The position numbers were made by a program, and so were the translations under genes. From Bathynomus jamesi (taxonomy: Eukaryota > Arthropoda > Malacostraca > Isopoda > Cirolanidae): DNA of 64,000 bases. A model generated the notes under the pieces. It was not told where the DNA came from. It saw only the letters and a list, made by a program, of their open reading frames with translations, and ran no database searches. Every line of letters starts with the position of its first letter. The first letter of the stretch is position 1. Positions 22,437-32,741 of this stretch are shown here, piece by piece. The stretch is taken from assembly GCA_023014485.1 (NCBI GenBank), contig JAJOZX010005793.1, positions 186,001-250,000 on the forward strand. Direction: 5' to 3'.

Positions 22437-22854
22437 GGCCCTTCGAAACTTCGAGATTCGATTTGATTTCGAATCGGGAGAGAGGATTCAATATGATTCG
22501 TAGCTTGGGCTCCAATTCGATATTTTCGAATGTCCATTAAGTCCGGTAAACAACATCAGTGATGTTGTTTTGAAGAACACTTTCGTAATAAACACTTTTC
22601 TTTGTACTTACATTATAATTCAATCTATATACCGAGACCAATCTCTTGCGCAATAACACTTTTATCATACTTTAATACCATTGTTCCTCCTCATGATGAA
22701 ATACTTAATAAATTTTTTTTTAGAAGGATTTACTTTGTCCTTTGTTCTCATGATGATTTAATTAATTTTATGCTTATTTTACTACTTGTGTAGAAACATT
22801 CTAAATAAAGAAACCATTTTCTGTTTAATTTGAAATTTAATTAGTATATATACA
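22435..22854. other. No gene recognised
   Basis: Contains a TTCGA/GATTCGATT-rich patch at 22440-22530, and a similar patch lies at 24365-24420. The rest is AT-rich. Confidence 0.4.
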
Positions 22855-22992
22855 CCCTATAATCTATATGATAATTAAAACCCTCTAATAGACAGAGTTT
22901 ATTTCCACAACAGTTTCGATGCCCACTGGCATCCTCTTCGGGTGGATACAGAAAAACGAATGAACCAAAAACAAGAGGGAAAACAGTCCAGG

Positions 22993-23890
22993 GACCATTA
23001 AGAAATTCGCACCTAGGTTAGATCCCGTTCTCCCGACATTGGAAGGGCATTTTTATTAAAGGGACCGGCTTATAAGTACATTCGCGCAAATTTAAAACAT
23101 CTTCTTGTTCTATACATACAGATTCTATTATTTTTTTTACATAATTATTATATTTATTATTAAATTTATTACATTTAATATTGCATTATTATTTATTACA
23201 GAAATTATAAATTTATTATTACATTGATTATTACACTATTGTTTATTATACAGAAATTGTAAACCGAAAAACGAATGAAAAAGGCGAGAAGGAAACAATC
23301 CAGAGACCATTAAGGAATTCGCACCTAGGCACCTAGGCTAGATCCCGTTCCCACGACCCAAGAAGGGCATTTTCTTTTTATTATTAAAGGGTCCCGCTTA
23401 TAAGTACATTTGCACAAATTAAAACTATCTTCTTGTTCTATACATACAGATTCTATTATTTTGACATAATTACTGCATTTACGTTTTTTAACATTTATTA
23501 TTATTACCTTTACACTAATTATTACATTTATTTTACTACCTTTATTATTACATTTATTGCATTTATATTTATTTCCACACTTATTACTTCCATTATTACA
23601 TTTAAATTTACGTTTATTATTCCATTACATTTTACCGAAAGAAAAAAAACAGAATGAACCAAAAGCGAGTAAGGAAACAATCCAGAGACCTTTAAGAAAT
23701 TCACACTAAGGTTAGAACCCGTTCACCGACGCCCGTAAGGGATTTTTTTACCAAGAATCTCATTAAAGGGTCCAACTTATAAGTACCTTCGCACAAATTA
23801 AAATTATTTTCTTCTTCTATACATACAGATTCTATTATTTTCTTTTGACATAATTATACATTTCTAAGTATTACTTGATTCCCAATCTAC
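22993..23890 (+). repeat. Three diverged tandem units inside the Penelope-like insertion
   Basis: The order 'AAGAAATTCGCACCTAGGTTAG...GGGTCC.CTTATAAGTACATT...CTTCTTGTTCTATACATACA' followed by AT-rich filler occurs at about 22993, 23306 and 23690. The units differ by point changes and by filler length. Frames across them are low-complexity and not proteins. Confidence 0.75.
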
Positions 23891-24004
23891 GCATGATATT
23901 TTGGCTGGCGTGATAAAAAGGCGTTATTAGTATTACAACTTATGAAGGCATATTTGTGTTCTTTAATAACGGGTTTCAAAATTTTCTCCCAGTTCTCCTT
24001 CGTC

Positions 24005-24130
24005 AACAGCATTCCCTGTAAAAGTTGTGATTAGTATACGTAGGAGAAACTGGAAGAAATATTGAAACCCGTATTAAAGAACACAAATATGCCTTCAGAA
24101 GTTGTAATACTAATAATGTCATTTTTATCA
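24005..24130 (+). pseudogene. GIY-YIG endonuclease fragment of a Penelope-like element
   Basis: The plus strand reads SIPCKSCD and, after a one-base shift at about 24033, VYVGETGRNIETRIKEHKYA and FRSCNTNN. This is the core of the GIY-YIG nuclease found at the C-terminus of Penelope-like reverse transcriptases: the YVGETGR motif with its conserved arginine, and RIKEH. A more decayed inverted copy runs 24005 to about 23900 on the minus strand. The reverse transcriptase itself is not present in the window. Confidence 0.8.
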
Positions 24131-24421
24131 CGCCAGCCAAAATAATCGTGCTATAACCTAGGTGCAAATTTCTTAATGGTCCCTGGACTGTTTTCCCTCT
24201 TAGTTTGGTTCATTCGGTTTTCTGTATCCACCCGAAGAGGATGCCAGTGGGCATCGAAAACTGTTGTGGAAATAAACTCTGTCTATTAGAGTGGGTTTTA
24301 ATTATCATATTTTGACCTTCACGTAGAAAAAAGTGAAGTTTTTGCCCCTATAATCTATATGTGTACAGTTGATTCGATTCGAGATTCGATTCGATTTGAA
24401 TTGTTTGGGATGATTTGACTC

Positions 24422-24455
<34 letters not shown>
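24422..24455. repeat. (TA)n microsatellite
   Basis: About 15 TA units between a GATTCG-rich patch and the inverted SINE. Confidence 0.9.
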
Positions 24456-24458
<3 letters not shown>

Positions 24459-24740
24459 CTTTGGTTAGCTTTCGCCCGAATTGTTCATTCTGACGAAGGT
24501 CAAGCTTTTCACTCCACCTTAGACTTACAGTTTAACGTGGAATCCGAACCACGCCCCATCAGCAGCACAGCATCTTAACTACTAGGCTACCTAGGGTACC
24601 CATTTATCTACCAACCACTTTCTTTATTGTGTGGAAGGATGAACAGCTGGGTTTTGCTGCGCGTCGGCTGCCGTCGGGTCTCGAACCCGGGGCCGATGGA
24701 TTCGTAGTCAGCGACGCTAACCACTACACCACCGAGACGC
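24459..24740 (-). repeat. Two-headed tRNA-derived SINE, minus copy
   Basis: On the minus strand, the first head at 24740-24670 reads CGGTGGTGTAGTGGTTAGCG (box A) and GGGTTCGAGACCC (box B). The second head at about 24600-24530 reads GTAGCCTAGTAGTTAAGATG and GTGGTTCGGATTCC. The tail ends near TTCGTCAGAATGAACAATTC. The copy at 21958 is its inverted partner. Box A and box B are well preserved in this copy, so pol III promoter function is plausible. Confidence 0.75.
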
Positions 24741-24980
24741 ATATATATATATATATATATATATGCTGTATACACACACAAGAAATTTAGTATTTTTGTT
24801 ATTGTTTATTATTACTATTATTTTATTTAACAATTATTACAGAGGAAGTTGTTTTATAATATTCATCACGTGGTGTTGTTTGTCACCACTAATCCGTAAC
24901 TAAATTCTTTCGCTTACTTAATAATTTTTTTTTTTTTTTTGTATTTCAGGGAATTTTTTGTTCTGTGAAAAAAATTTCGT
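24741..24980. other. (TA)n then AT-rich DNA
   Basis: A short TA repeat at 24741-24764, then unassigned sequence. Confidence 0.6.
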
Positions 24981-25965
24981 AGATATAGCCTCTCCGAATC
25001 TTCATGACTGTTCTGAATGCAGTGGAAAGTTTCCTCAATACATTTTTAACGTTGTCTCTTCTGAACTTTTAGTTTGCAGATTTTACGTAAGCCGACGAGA
25101 ACTACGAAATGAGTAACTTCGGCGAGAAATGAACTTCGAAGGAGTAAAGGAGATGTGCCTTTGCTGAGGAAGGAATCTAGTGTTTTAGCAGCTAGGTTTA
25201 ACTCACTGCAGGATTTTGTTTCAGAAAGCTTGGGCGTGAGTTTTCACCTAGGGCGGAGGTCGCGCGAAAATTCTACGACGAATCCCTGACCAGTCGTCTC
25301 TCCCGCCTCCCTTTCCCCTTCGAGATCGACCGTTTGAGTCTGTTCGTATACCTTACAACTGCATTTATAACTAATAAGTTTTTCGTTTTAGAGCAAAGTA
25401 AAATGACATGCGAGAGATAGGCTACTTGACGACTCCATTATTCAAGGGCAATTGCAAGAATTTTGCAGCAGGAACCCAACTCGAAGAAGGAGGTACTGCT
25501 ATCATGAAGCCCCTGTTCATGACGTCGCGGGCTCCACAGACGAGTTCTGTAAGGATCCTGATCAAAATACAACATTTATATCGCATGTTAGGATTAACGA
25601 TGTTAATACTCGTACTTCCAGGTCAGAGGAGCTAAAAGAGAAATATAAGCAGGCGATGCGGACTCTAGAGGATAGGACTAACAATTTAATGCTTTTTCAG
25701 GGATTCTTCCCAGAAAAGCAAAACCGACGATTTTTTCAGTAATAATCCGACAACTTTTTCAGCAATAATATTCTTAAGCCTTCTTTCCAACAGGAAGATG
25801 TGAATTCATCCATTTGACGTGTCATTTTTATAATAAATAGTATTTATTTTTGTGTGATGGTCTTCACCTGAATAGGGTGAGAGCAGCTCGTCTTGGTAGA
25901 CTATTTTATAGCTCTGCGATGGCTTTTCAGGCAAAAGACGGCGAAGCTCCTGCCTAATATAAATT
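24981..25965 (+). pseudogene. CR1-like LINE ORF1 remnant with SGNH-type esterase domain
   Basis: A cysteine-containing piece (LHDCSECSGKFPQYIFNVVS) lies at about 25000-25070. From about 25425 the plus-strand frame gives DDSIIQGQLQEFCSRNPTRR, where DDS stands at the place of the GDS nucleophile block, then TTFISHVRINDV (block III, normally GxND), then RSEELKEKYKQAMRTLEDRT. After a break, DGLHLNRVRAARLGRLFYSS at about 25855-25930 holds the Asp-His pair of block V. SGNH esterase domains are known in ORF1 of CR1-clade LINEs. Frameshifts and a stop at 25740 make it non-functional. Confidence 0.75.
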
Positions 25966-26044
25966 TTTTTTACGGTAAGTGACTTCCTCCACGAAGAACC
26001 TCAAGATTTTACTGTGGTATTCAAAATTTTGTGCAGGTATTTTA

Positions 26045-26758
26045 CGAGGGGCGGTCAGAAAATAAGTTTACACGGCATATAATTTCGTAACTAAAAGACC
26101 TACATTGATTATGTTTGTATCAGGTGAATTCGTTAATCATTGTTGGCAATACTGCACATCGATCGAGCTGCCATCTATCGTACATTGGTTACATGAGTTA
26201 GTTGAACATGGCGGCTCGACTGGAACAGTGCCATGCCCCACGGAGCAGTCCAGGACATTTACGTTTAATGGCCACTCGTAAACGTTCCAGTGTTGAACAT
26301 TATGCAGCTGCATTGATTGTTGTGCCTTTTTGCATGAAGTCTGCGAGTAAAACGCCTTTGTGGTCTCAAAACACGGTAACCATCACTTTGCCAGCGGACC
26401 TCACAATCTTGAATTTCTTTGGTCGCGGAGACCCAGGGTGTTTCCATTCCATGGTGGCACGTTTTGTTTCCGGGGTACGGTGATGAACCCATGTCTCGTC
26501 TCCTGTGACAATGCGCTCGAGAAATTCTTGACCACTGACAGACTCAGAATATCGTTGCAGAAATGACAGGGCACTGTTCCAGTCGAGCCGCCATGTTCAA
26601 CTGACTCATATAACCAATGTACGGTAGGTCGCAGCCTGAATCGACGTGCAGTGTTGCCAACAATGATTAACAAATTTACCTGAGACAAACATAATCAATG
26701 TAGGTCCTTTAGTTACGAAATTATACGCCGTGTAAACTTATTTTCTGACCGCCCCTCG
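26045..26758 (-). mobile_element. Mariner transposon with ~195-bp inverted repeats, internally deleted
   Basis: The ends are CGAGGGGCGGTCAGAAAATA and its complement, between TA dinucleotides (26043-26044 and 26759-26760). The inverted repeats run to about 26240 and from about 26565, and include GTTGAACATGGCGGCTCGAC on both sides. It is inserted between ORF1 and ORF2 sequences of a CR1-like LINE. Confidence 0.9.
26245..26545 (-). pseudogene. Mariner transposase middle fragment
   Basis: The minus-strand frame gives ERIVTGDETWVHHRTPETKR (first catalytic aspartate in TGDETW), MEWKHPGSPRPKKFKIVRSA, KVMVTVF, an in-frame stop where a tryptophan is usual, then DHKGVLLADFMQKGTTINAA and RVAIKRKCPGLL. 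This is the mauritiana/irritans-type mariner order. The helix-turn-helix N-terminus, the second catalytic block (HDNARPH) and the third aspartate are absent. Inactive. Confidence 0.88.
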
Positions 26759-26765
26759 TACATTA

Positions 26766-26935
26766 GCGCTCGAAGCTTAAGATTTAAATTTGATGAATTA
26801 CTAAGTATTGGCATTGACCAAAATTTTGAGCTTGTAGCAATTACTGAAACCTAAGTCAAATACAGAGAGTAGAGTTTTTCTTGGAGAATATCATATCCCT
26901 GGTTAGGAGATATTTAACAATGATACCGGGTGTGT
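26766..26935 (+). pseudogene. CR1-like LINE endonuclease start
   Basis: The frame reads NARSLRFKFDELLSIGIDQN then FELVAITET and, after a stop, a broken EFLGEYHIPGYE-like segment. N-R-S-L and ITET are the first two conserved blocks of the apurinic-type endonuclease of LINE ORF2 (the E of TET is catalytic). Its position after the ORF1 remnant, separated by a mariner, suggests one original LINE. Confidence 0.75.
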
Positions 26936-27010
26936 GTGTAAATTAACGCAAGTGTAAAGACAAATCCAATTTGAATTATATTAACGCTGTTAATATACGA
27001 GTATAATATA

Positions 27011-27363
27011 CAGGAATACCTCAAAATTCGTCGTTTCAAATTTCGTCGTTTCGCAGATTCGTCGTCAATCTTTTACTACCTGTAGTTTCGCAATCCGTCG
27101 TCCATATTCGCAGATTCGTCGTTTTTTGAAAAAATGTGAAAAAAAAAACGATCGAAATTGACGAAATTCAACTGTTTACCAACGCAATATATTACATATT
27201 TTGCCGAAAAACGAGTAGAATTTGATTAATTAATCTGTTTAATAACATAATAGAGTAAAATGTTTTCTCATTGAAACATGTTATAATCTACCTCGAATTT
27301 CGTCGTTTCTATTTCGTCGTGTTATTCCGGAACGAATTAACGACGAATTTCGAGGTATTCCTG
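27011..27363. mobile_element. Pogo/Tigger-like MITE
   Basis: 353 bp between TA dinucleotides. The ends are CAGGAATACCTC and GAGGTATTCCTG with sub-terminal GAAATTCGTCGTT repeats (AATTCGTCG appears many times in the left arm). CAG...CTG ends with a TA duplication fit the pogo/Tigger branch of Tc1/mariner. No coding capacity. Confidence 0.8.
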
Positions 27364-27539
27364 TATATGTTAATATATAAATAAATACAAGTTAATAAAT
27401 AAATACAGGTTAACCCTTTAAGCACGGTCGTAGTTGAATTGCGACCACAAACACATCTTAATTAAGCATGTCAAAATGAGAAGGCTCCCACTAGAGATCC
27501 CAGTATTCTAGATTTCATTTGAAGTACAGACCTAGACTT

Positions 27540-28585
27540 AACTTATGTCTGTAGGAGACTATTTCTGCAGCAGTGGTCATAGGCAAATAACATTTGAAAT
27601 TAAAGTTATTGATAATATGTCTGTAGGAGACTACTTCTCCAGCAGTGATAATAGACAAATAACATTTGAAATTCAAGTTAATGTTCGTAATTCGGAAAGT
27701 TTGGAGTACGTTTGGATTTTTCTGACAAGAAATTGCAACTTGCGACCCATAATTTGGATGAGACTTTATTAATGACACATGGAATTCTTTTCATAATTAT
27801 TTTAAGCATTTAGAATCGAGTATTATTTCATTTCGTAAAAAGAGATCGGCCAAATCTGTTAAACATAAATGGTGGAAAGCTGAAATTAAAAGTAACTAAA
27901 TGTTAAAAAGGGCTCGTTCAAATTTGAAGAAACGAATAATTAATCCGTCCGATGAAAATGTGTAAAAGTTATTCAGAAAAGCGAAGCAGAAACTTATTAG
28001 ACAAAGTAAGCGCAACCATGAGCTACATACACAGTGGACCAAATTATATCGAATCCGAAGGAATGCTATAATTATGTTAAGAATAAAGACAGGAGTGCCC
28101 CAGACAATTGGTCATCTCATAAGCTAAAAAAAACCGAGCCAATTTACAAAGGCTTACAAATGACGGAATTTTTAAGCAAATTCTTCTCTTCCGTGTTTAA
28201 CGAAAATATGGACAACATTCCCTTTCCCACAATCATGCTCAATGACGAGTATTTAAAGTTTCGCGATTTTATCATTAGTAAAAGTGAAGTTCTCTCAGCA
28301 ATATGTAAAATTAGTCCTAATAAAATTCTAAGTCCAGACATACTCTACGCTAGAGTACTTAAAGAAATGAATTGCGCAAAAGTCCCTCCTCTTACATATA
28401 CTGTATATATAATAAATCATTACATTCTGGAGAAGTTCCGTTCCAGTCGAAACTTACAAACATTACGACAATATTTGAAAAAAAACGACAAATCGTTACC
28501 CGGAAATTATCGTCCCATTAGTTTGACTTCAGTCGTTGGTAAGCTTATGGAGACGATCGTTCGGGAGAAAATAGATAATCACTAA
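27540..28585 (+). pseudogene. CR1-like LINE ORF2: endonuclease end to RT start
   Basis: At 27545 the block SVGDYFCSSGHRQITFEIKV (S.H/DNRQI is the end of the endonuclease) is tandemly duplicated as SVGDYFSSSDNRQITFEIQV; the repeat unit is about 74 bp. After a decayed linker (KWWKAEIKSN, ARSNLKKRIINPS in mixed frames, 27850-28030), a clean 183-codon stretch at 28034-28585 carries the RT lead-in: NPKECYNYVKNKDRS, ICKISPNKILSPDILYARVL and LPGNYRPISLTSVVGKLMET, ending before the palm. The rest of the RT is missing. Confidence 0.8.
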
Positions 28586-28714
28586 ATAATACTTTGATTA
28601 AAGATTTACAGCACAGCTTTTGACATAATCGCGTTTATTTTATTAATTTGCTCGACTTTTTTGATGATATCGTAAATATATATGACGACGGTAAGACAGT
28701 GGATGTTATATATC

Positions 28715-28955
28715 TTGGAGGGAGTTGATTGTAGACACCAATCGACCAGGGAAGTACTCACGGAGTGGACTTAGGCAGAAGAGAGGGAGTGCTGGAACTC
28801 TCGTTTCTCCTGTTACTGTCCTCCTTAGCTGATTATTCTTTGTGTTTCATCTACCTTGTGAGTAGTCCAACTTGCTCTCAAACGCACACTTCTCCCTCTA
28901 TTCCACACTACACATACATGCATCTTACACAGTACACAATCTTTTCAAAATTTAT
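28715..28955 (+). mobile_element. Jockey LINE 5' fragment
   Basis: Matches the reverse complement of 5020-5240 (the leader of the jockey copy near the window start), for example TTGTAGACACCAATCGACCA and CTCCTTAGCTGATTATTCT. Only the leader is present, so the rest was lost. It lies within the CR1-like remnant, between its RT start and its C-terminus. Confidence 0.75.
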
Positions 28956-28959
28956 ATAG

Positions 28960-29280
28960 AAAAGGGTATCGTTGAACCTCGGAGAACTTGATTTTGGAAA
29001 CAATTCATATACTACCCATTTAGAAACATTAAATTTATTCTCACTTGTGAAAAGGCGGATCCAAGGAAATTTAATCCAAGTGTTTAAAATGATTAAAAGT
29101 CGACCACAAAAATATTTTATCTTCACAAATGCAGACAGATCTCACGGTAATGGTTTAAAATTAGTGGGTACATTTTTAAATTCTAACGAAGCTAAGCATT
29201 TTATCTTCAATCGTATAGTTAAGTTGTGGAATGGATTGCCAGCCAATGAGTTCAAAGTAATTTAGCCGACTCCTTTTAAA
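28960..29280 (+). pseudogene. CR1-like LINE ORF2 C-terminus
   Basis: The frame from 28972 contains LETLNLFSLVKRRIQGNLIQ, VFKMIKSRPQKYF, GNGLKL, HFIFNRIVKLWNGLPANEF. This is the conserved tail of CR1 RT proteins (compare the independent copy at 47440-47948). Ends at TAG 29263-29265, with a few more in-phase-like residues in another frame. It probably belongs with the pieces from 24981 onward. Confidence 0.8.
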
Positions 29281-29978
29281 AGAGACTAGATGCTTGTCTT
29301 GCCTTAAATCCCCAGTTAGAAGCATTTGTTAGTCCATAAAGGTGTGTTGTAGAATTTTCATTCGGATTCTTTCCTCTTTTTGCGTTGAAATATTCATTCA
29401 TCTTTAAACTTTCTTCCTTTCTTTTAACCTCCTTTCTTTAACCTCGTAGAGACCAGCCTGTCTGTTGTTGTTTGGTGTCATTTCTATTCTTTTGTATATA
29501 AATAATAGATCTTTTCACTTTGAATCCGGGCTACGCTAGAGAGAGAGTAGTTGGATTGGGATACCGTCTTCGGGGTTCAGATTATGTAGCAATCCGTAGT
29601 TCAGAGCCTAGGTAAAGATGTATGGCCACTCTTTCATTTGACCTCATATGTTGCGAAGGAGGTTAAATAACCCCAACAAACAAGCATACTGAATCGTATA
29701 CCCCCCCAAAAAAAAGTATGCAGCATGTCTCTATTAATTTTTGCTTTTTCTAATTTCAAAAGTGTGAAAGTAGTTATTAAAAATTGTTTGTATTAAAATT
29801 TAAGACCGTATGCAACTTCTCTTGACCTAATAAATACAGAGACAAGTCGAATTGGGTTAAAAAATTCAAATTAGTAGTAATTCGTACTTTCTCAATATTT
29901 CGACAAGGGTAGGGCCCCAAATCTGTCGATTAACGAGGGGTTACTGTACTATTATATTACCAAATACAAATTTATATG

Positions 29979-30009
<31 letters not shown>

Positions 30010-30073
30010 TTTTAGAACAATGTATTTTCTAATTAAAAGTGAATAAAAATATTATTATTTTTTATTAATAACA
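29281..30073. other. LINE tail, tRNA-like repeat, pogo-like right end, (AAT)n
   Basis: 29540-29690 is an opposite-orientation relative of the repeat at 2815-2995. At about 29920-29948, CTGTCGATTAACGAGGGGTTACTGTA looks like a right terminal repeat of a pogo-like element without its partner. (AAT)n is at 29985-30009. No gene is seen. Confidence 0.45.
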
Positions 30074-30261
30074 AATTAAAAGTATCAAAAGCAAATTTTT
30101 ATAAAAACTTTTGAAAAAAAAGAGTGAATATTTATGCTTATGAATTTATTGTACTATATCAGGGATGTAATTTCTCTTGGAATGTAATTGTTTGTATTTA
30201 CATTGCTATTTCCCTTGCGTTCGTTTTGATCGCTATTTATCATTATATTGCTACACCAATA

Positions 30262-30329
<68 letters not shown>

Positions 30330-30520
30330 TATATATATTGGTGTAGCAATATAATGATAAATAGCGATCAAAACGAACGCAAGGGAAATAGCAATGTAAA
30401 TACAAACAATTACATTCCAAGAGAAATTACATCCTGATATAGTACAATAAATTCATAAGCATAAATATTCACTCTTTTTTTTCAAAAGTTTTTATAAAAA
30501 TTTGTTTGATACTTTTAATT
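30074..30520. repeat. Near-perfect large inverted repeat around (TA)n
   Basis: Arms of about 185 bp (30074-30262 and 30339-30520) are virtually identical reverse complements, containing ACATTGCTATTTCCCTTGCG on the left. A pure (TA)n of about 75 bp forms the centre. No transposon-like end sequences are evident. High arm identity means either a recent event or an assembly/foldback artefact. Confidence 0.85.
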
Positions 30521-30617
30521 TATATACTTTTATATATACTTTTATTTAATATACTTTTATATATACTTTTATATATACTTTTAATTTATATACTTTTATA
30601 TATACTTTTATTTAATA

Positions 30618-30660
<43 letters not shown>
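30515..30660. repeat. Short tandem array 'ATACTTTTATAT'
   Basis: About ten imperfect units of TATATACTTTTA-type sequence with TTTAAT variants, then (TA)n at 30625-30659. Confidence 0.8.
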
Positions 30661-30663
<3 letters not shown>

Positions 30664-30963
30664 TACATACTCACAATTCTCTCTCCATAATGTTATGAAA
30701 ATCGAAAACCAAAAGTGTAGCTAGAAAAATTCATTCATATGCTGCATTTTTAAGTCAAAACAGCTCTCACATTTTTTAAAAAAATGTATCGAATTTCTAA
30801 TACTTTTGTTTTATATCAAAATGTTTATCATTATTTACTTAGAAAACATTTAATTGTGTTATTTTCTATAAATAACAGTAACTTGATTCTTATTTTTACA
30901 GTAATCAACGTTTTTTTAAAAATTTTATATAAATCTTAAGAAAATTGGTTTTAGTTGACAGCT

Positions 30964-31012
30964 GCATCTACAGATCTACAGAAGCTAAGGTTTTAACGAA
31001 GACCCTAAGATA
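30964..31012 (-). repeat. Copy of the short GATCTACAGAAGCTAAGG repeat
   Basis: Same block as 1528-1600 (CTACAGATCTACAGAAGCTA ... GACCCTAAGATA), here shorter. Confidence 0.6.
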
Positions 31013-31057
31013 CCCCAACTGGGTTAAAAGATGTGTATGCGAATTAGAACGTTAATG

Positions 31058-31370
31058 TTGTTTTTTGAGAAAACACTAGCTGTTATTTTTTATATTTTAG
31101 ATACATTCATGCTCTAATTCACATATGTTTACGATAACTTGAAATACAAATTACAAAACCGATTCCTACGACAACCTCTCTTTGATCATTTAGTTAACGC
31201 TGTCGTGGAATCATACTATTGTTTTTTGAGAAAACACTAGTTGTCATTTTTTAATATTTTAGATACATTATGCTCTTATTCTATATGTTTACAATAACTT
31301 GAAATGTAAATTACAAAACCGCCTCTTGTGGCAAACTCTTTGATCATTTAGTTAACGCTGTCGTAGATTT
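31058..31370. repeat. Tandem duplication of ~160 bp
   Basis: GTTTTTTGAGAAAACACTAG ... GATCATTTAGTTAACGCTGTC appears at 31060-31206 and again at 31221-31363 with scattered changes and small indels. Confidence 0.85.
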
Positions 31371-31779
31371 AAAAAGGATTGTATATTTTTAAATAATTAT
31401 TAGGTTTTATATATATATATTATATATATAGATCATAATTCGTATTTAGTTAAGCGTATAACTGAACTATTTCATATCTTATTTTGTCTTAATGAAATTT
31501 GTAATTAGTTCTACAGCAATTAATTAGTTAATTCTCTATTAAACGAAATTCTATCAGTCTACCTGTAAATATCTGTTTATATTCAGTAAATAAATGCTAT
31601 TACTATATCATTTACACTAAGCATAAAATGCATTACGTAAACATATACGTCAGTGTTACTAAATACCATCAACGCAGTATCAGTTTCAGCTTTCACAGAG
31701 AATATTACTGACATGAACATTATCTTCAGATCTTCATACTACACCCATTCCCCTCACCCCACCCCCCAACTCCCACCCT

Positions 31780-31818
<39 letters not shown>

Positions 31819-32410
31819 GTGGAAAAACCTAGACAAATAAAAGGCTTTTAAGGATGTATCCCGACATGAAAATACATTGAAAGAATTTCAGATTCATAAA
31901 GAGAATAAATATTTTCCATCTAAAGAAGATTCATAAGAAGATTCGCATATGCGAAAAGCCTATAAGTAATTTTTAAATTGTCATAAAAGTATTTTCAAAA
32001 AACCACTTTCAGTTTCAATATATAAATGTTATATATCTAAGTACCCACGTACCCAAATATATATATTACGTCAATATATTAAGATGTGCATTATGTAAAA
32101 GTTATTTGATCTAAATTTGTTCCAATGAACCACTTGAAAAGTGAAGTGTTGTTACTCTTAGATGCTTCACTGCACCGATTTTGCAAACACTATGGAACGT
32201 TTCTTTCTGAAACAACATTACGAGGGTGCTCTTGATTCAAAATAGAAACCCAATTATTTATGAGAAAGTGTTCCTTAGGATTGCTGATCAGTAAATGGCC
32301 CTGAAATGCTTTACATGTTCCACGTAATTGTTTGAGATGTGTAACCTTGTTGTTTGATATGTGTAACCTTGAGTTTTAACAGTAAAAATTTGAAGTACGT
32401 GGCGTAGGAC
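31371..32410. other. No gene recognised
   Basis: AT-rich, with TA repeats at 31410-31430 and 31788-31812 and a C-rich patch at 31740-31785. Confidence 0.5.
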
Positions 32411-32741
32411 TAGGGTTGCCAGATTTTTCAAATGCCCATGCAGGACAAAAAATTTTTTTTTTTTTTTAAGACCAAATTTTTTTTCAAACTGAAACTAGAT
32501 TTCTTCAACTGTTACAGCAAACAAAATTAGAAAAATTTGATTACAATAATATTTAACAATTAAACATCGTGAATAAATTGAAATTATTATACATAATATT
32601 GAAATTCTAAATCAATTCATCCCTAAAAAATTTGCTTAAAAAATATTTTTTGCGGGACATTTTGAACGCAAGATTTTGACGTGGGATTTTTGGATCAAAT
32701 GCGGGACTGTTCCGTAAAATACGGGACGTCTGGCAACCCTA
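32411..32741. mobile_element. hAT-type MITE (TAGGGTTGCCAGA ends)
   Basis: The 13-bp ends TAGGGTTGCCAGA and TCTGGCAACCCTA are exact complements (TCTGGCAACCCTA lies within GACGTCTGGCAACCCTA). Flanks GCGTAGGAC and CGGTAGGAC agree at seven of nine positions, compatible with a degraded 8-bp duplication. Non-coding. Confidence 0.75.

Larger units (their letters stand above)
22871..24345. mobile_element. Penelope-like foldback insertion with 16-bp TSD
   Basis: The insertion is bracketed by the direct repeat CCCTATAATCTATATG (22855-22870 and 24346-24361). Its ends are inverted copies (22871 onward and 24145-24309), including TCTAATAGACAGAGTTTATT and a hairpin GATGCC/GGCATC followed by GAAAC. An extra stretch of about 36 bp follows only at the right end (24310-24345), like the short one-sided extension reported for Penelope elements. 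The interior has three diverged copies of a ~350-bp unit and facing fragments of a GIY-YIG endonuclease. Confidence 0.75.

Noticed and set aside
22605..23660. Tyr/Ile/Phe-rich frames between microsatellites
   Set aside because: Composition-driven frames in AT-rich filler of the Penelope-like insertion.
24670..24740. Well-kept box A and box B suggesting a functional tRNA
   Set aside because: It is the head of a repeated SINE with a second tRNA-like head behind it, and no good acceptor stem.
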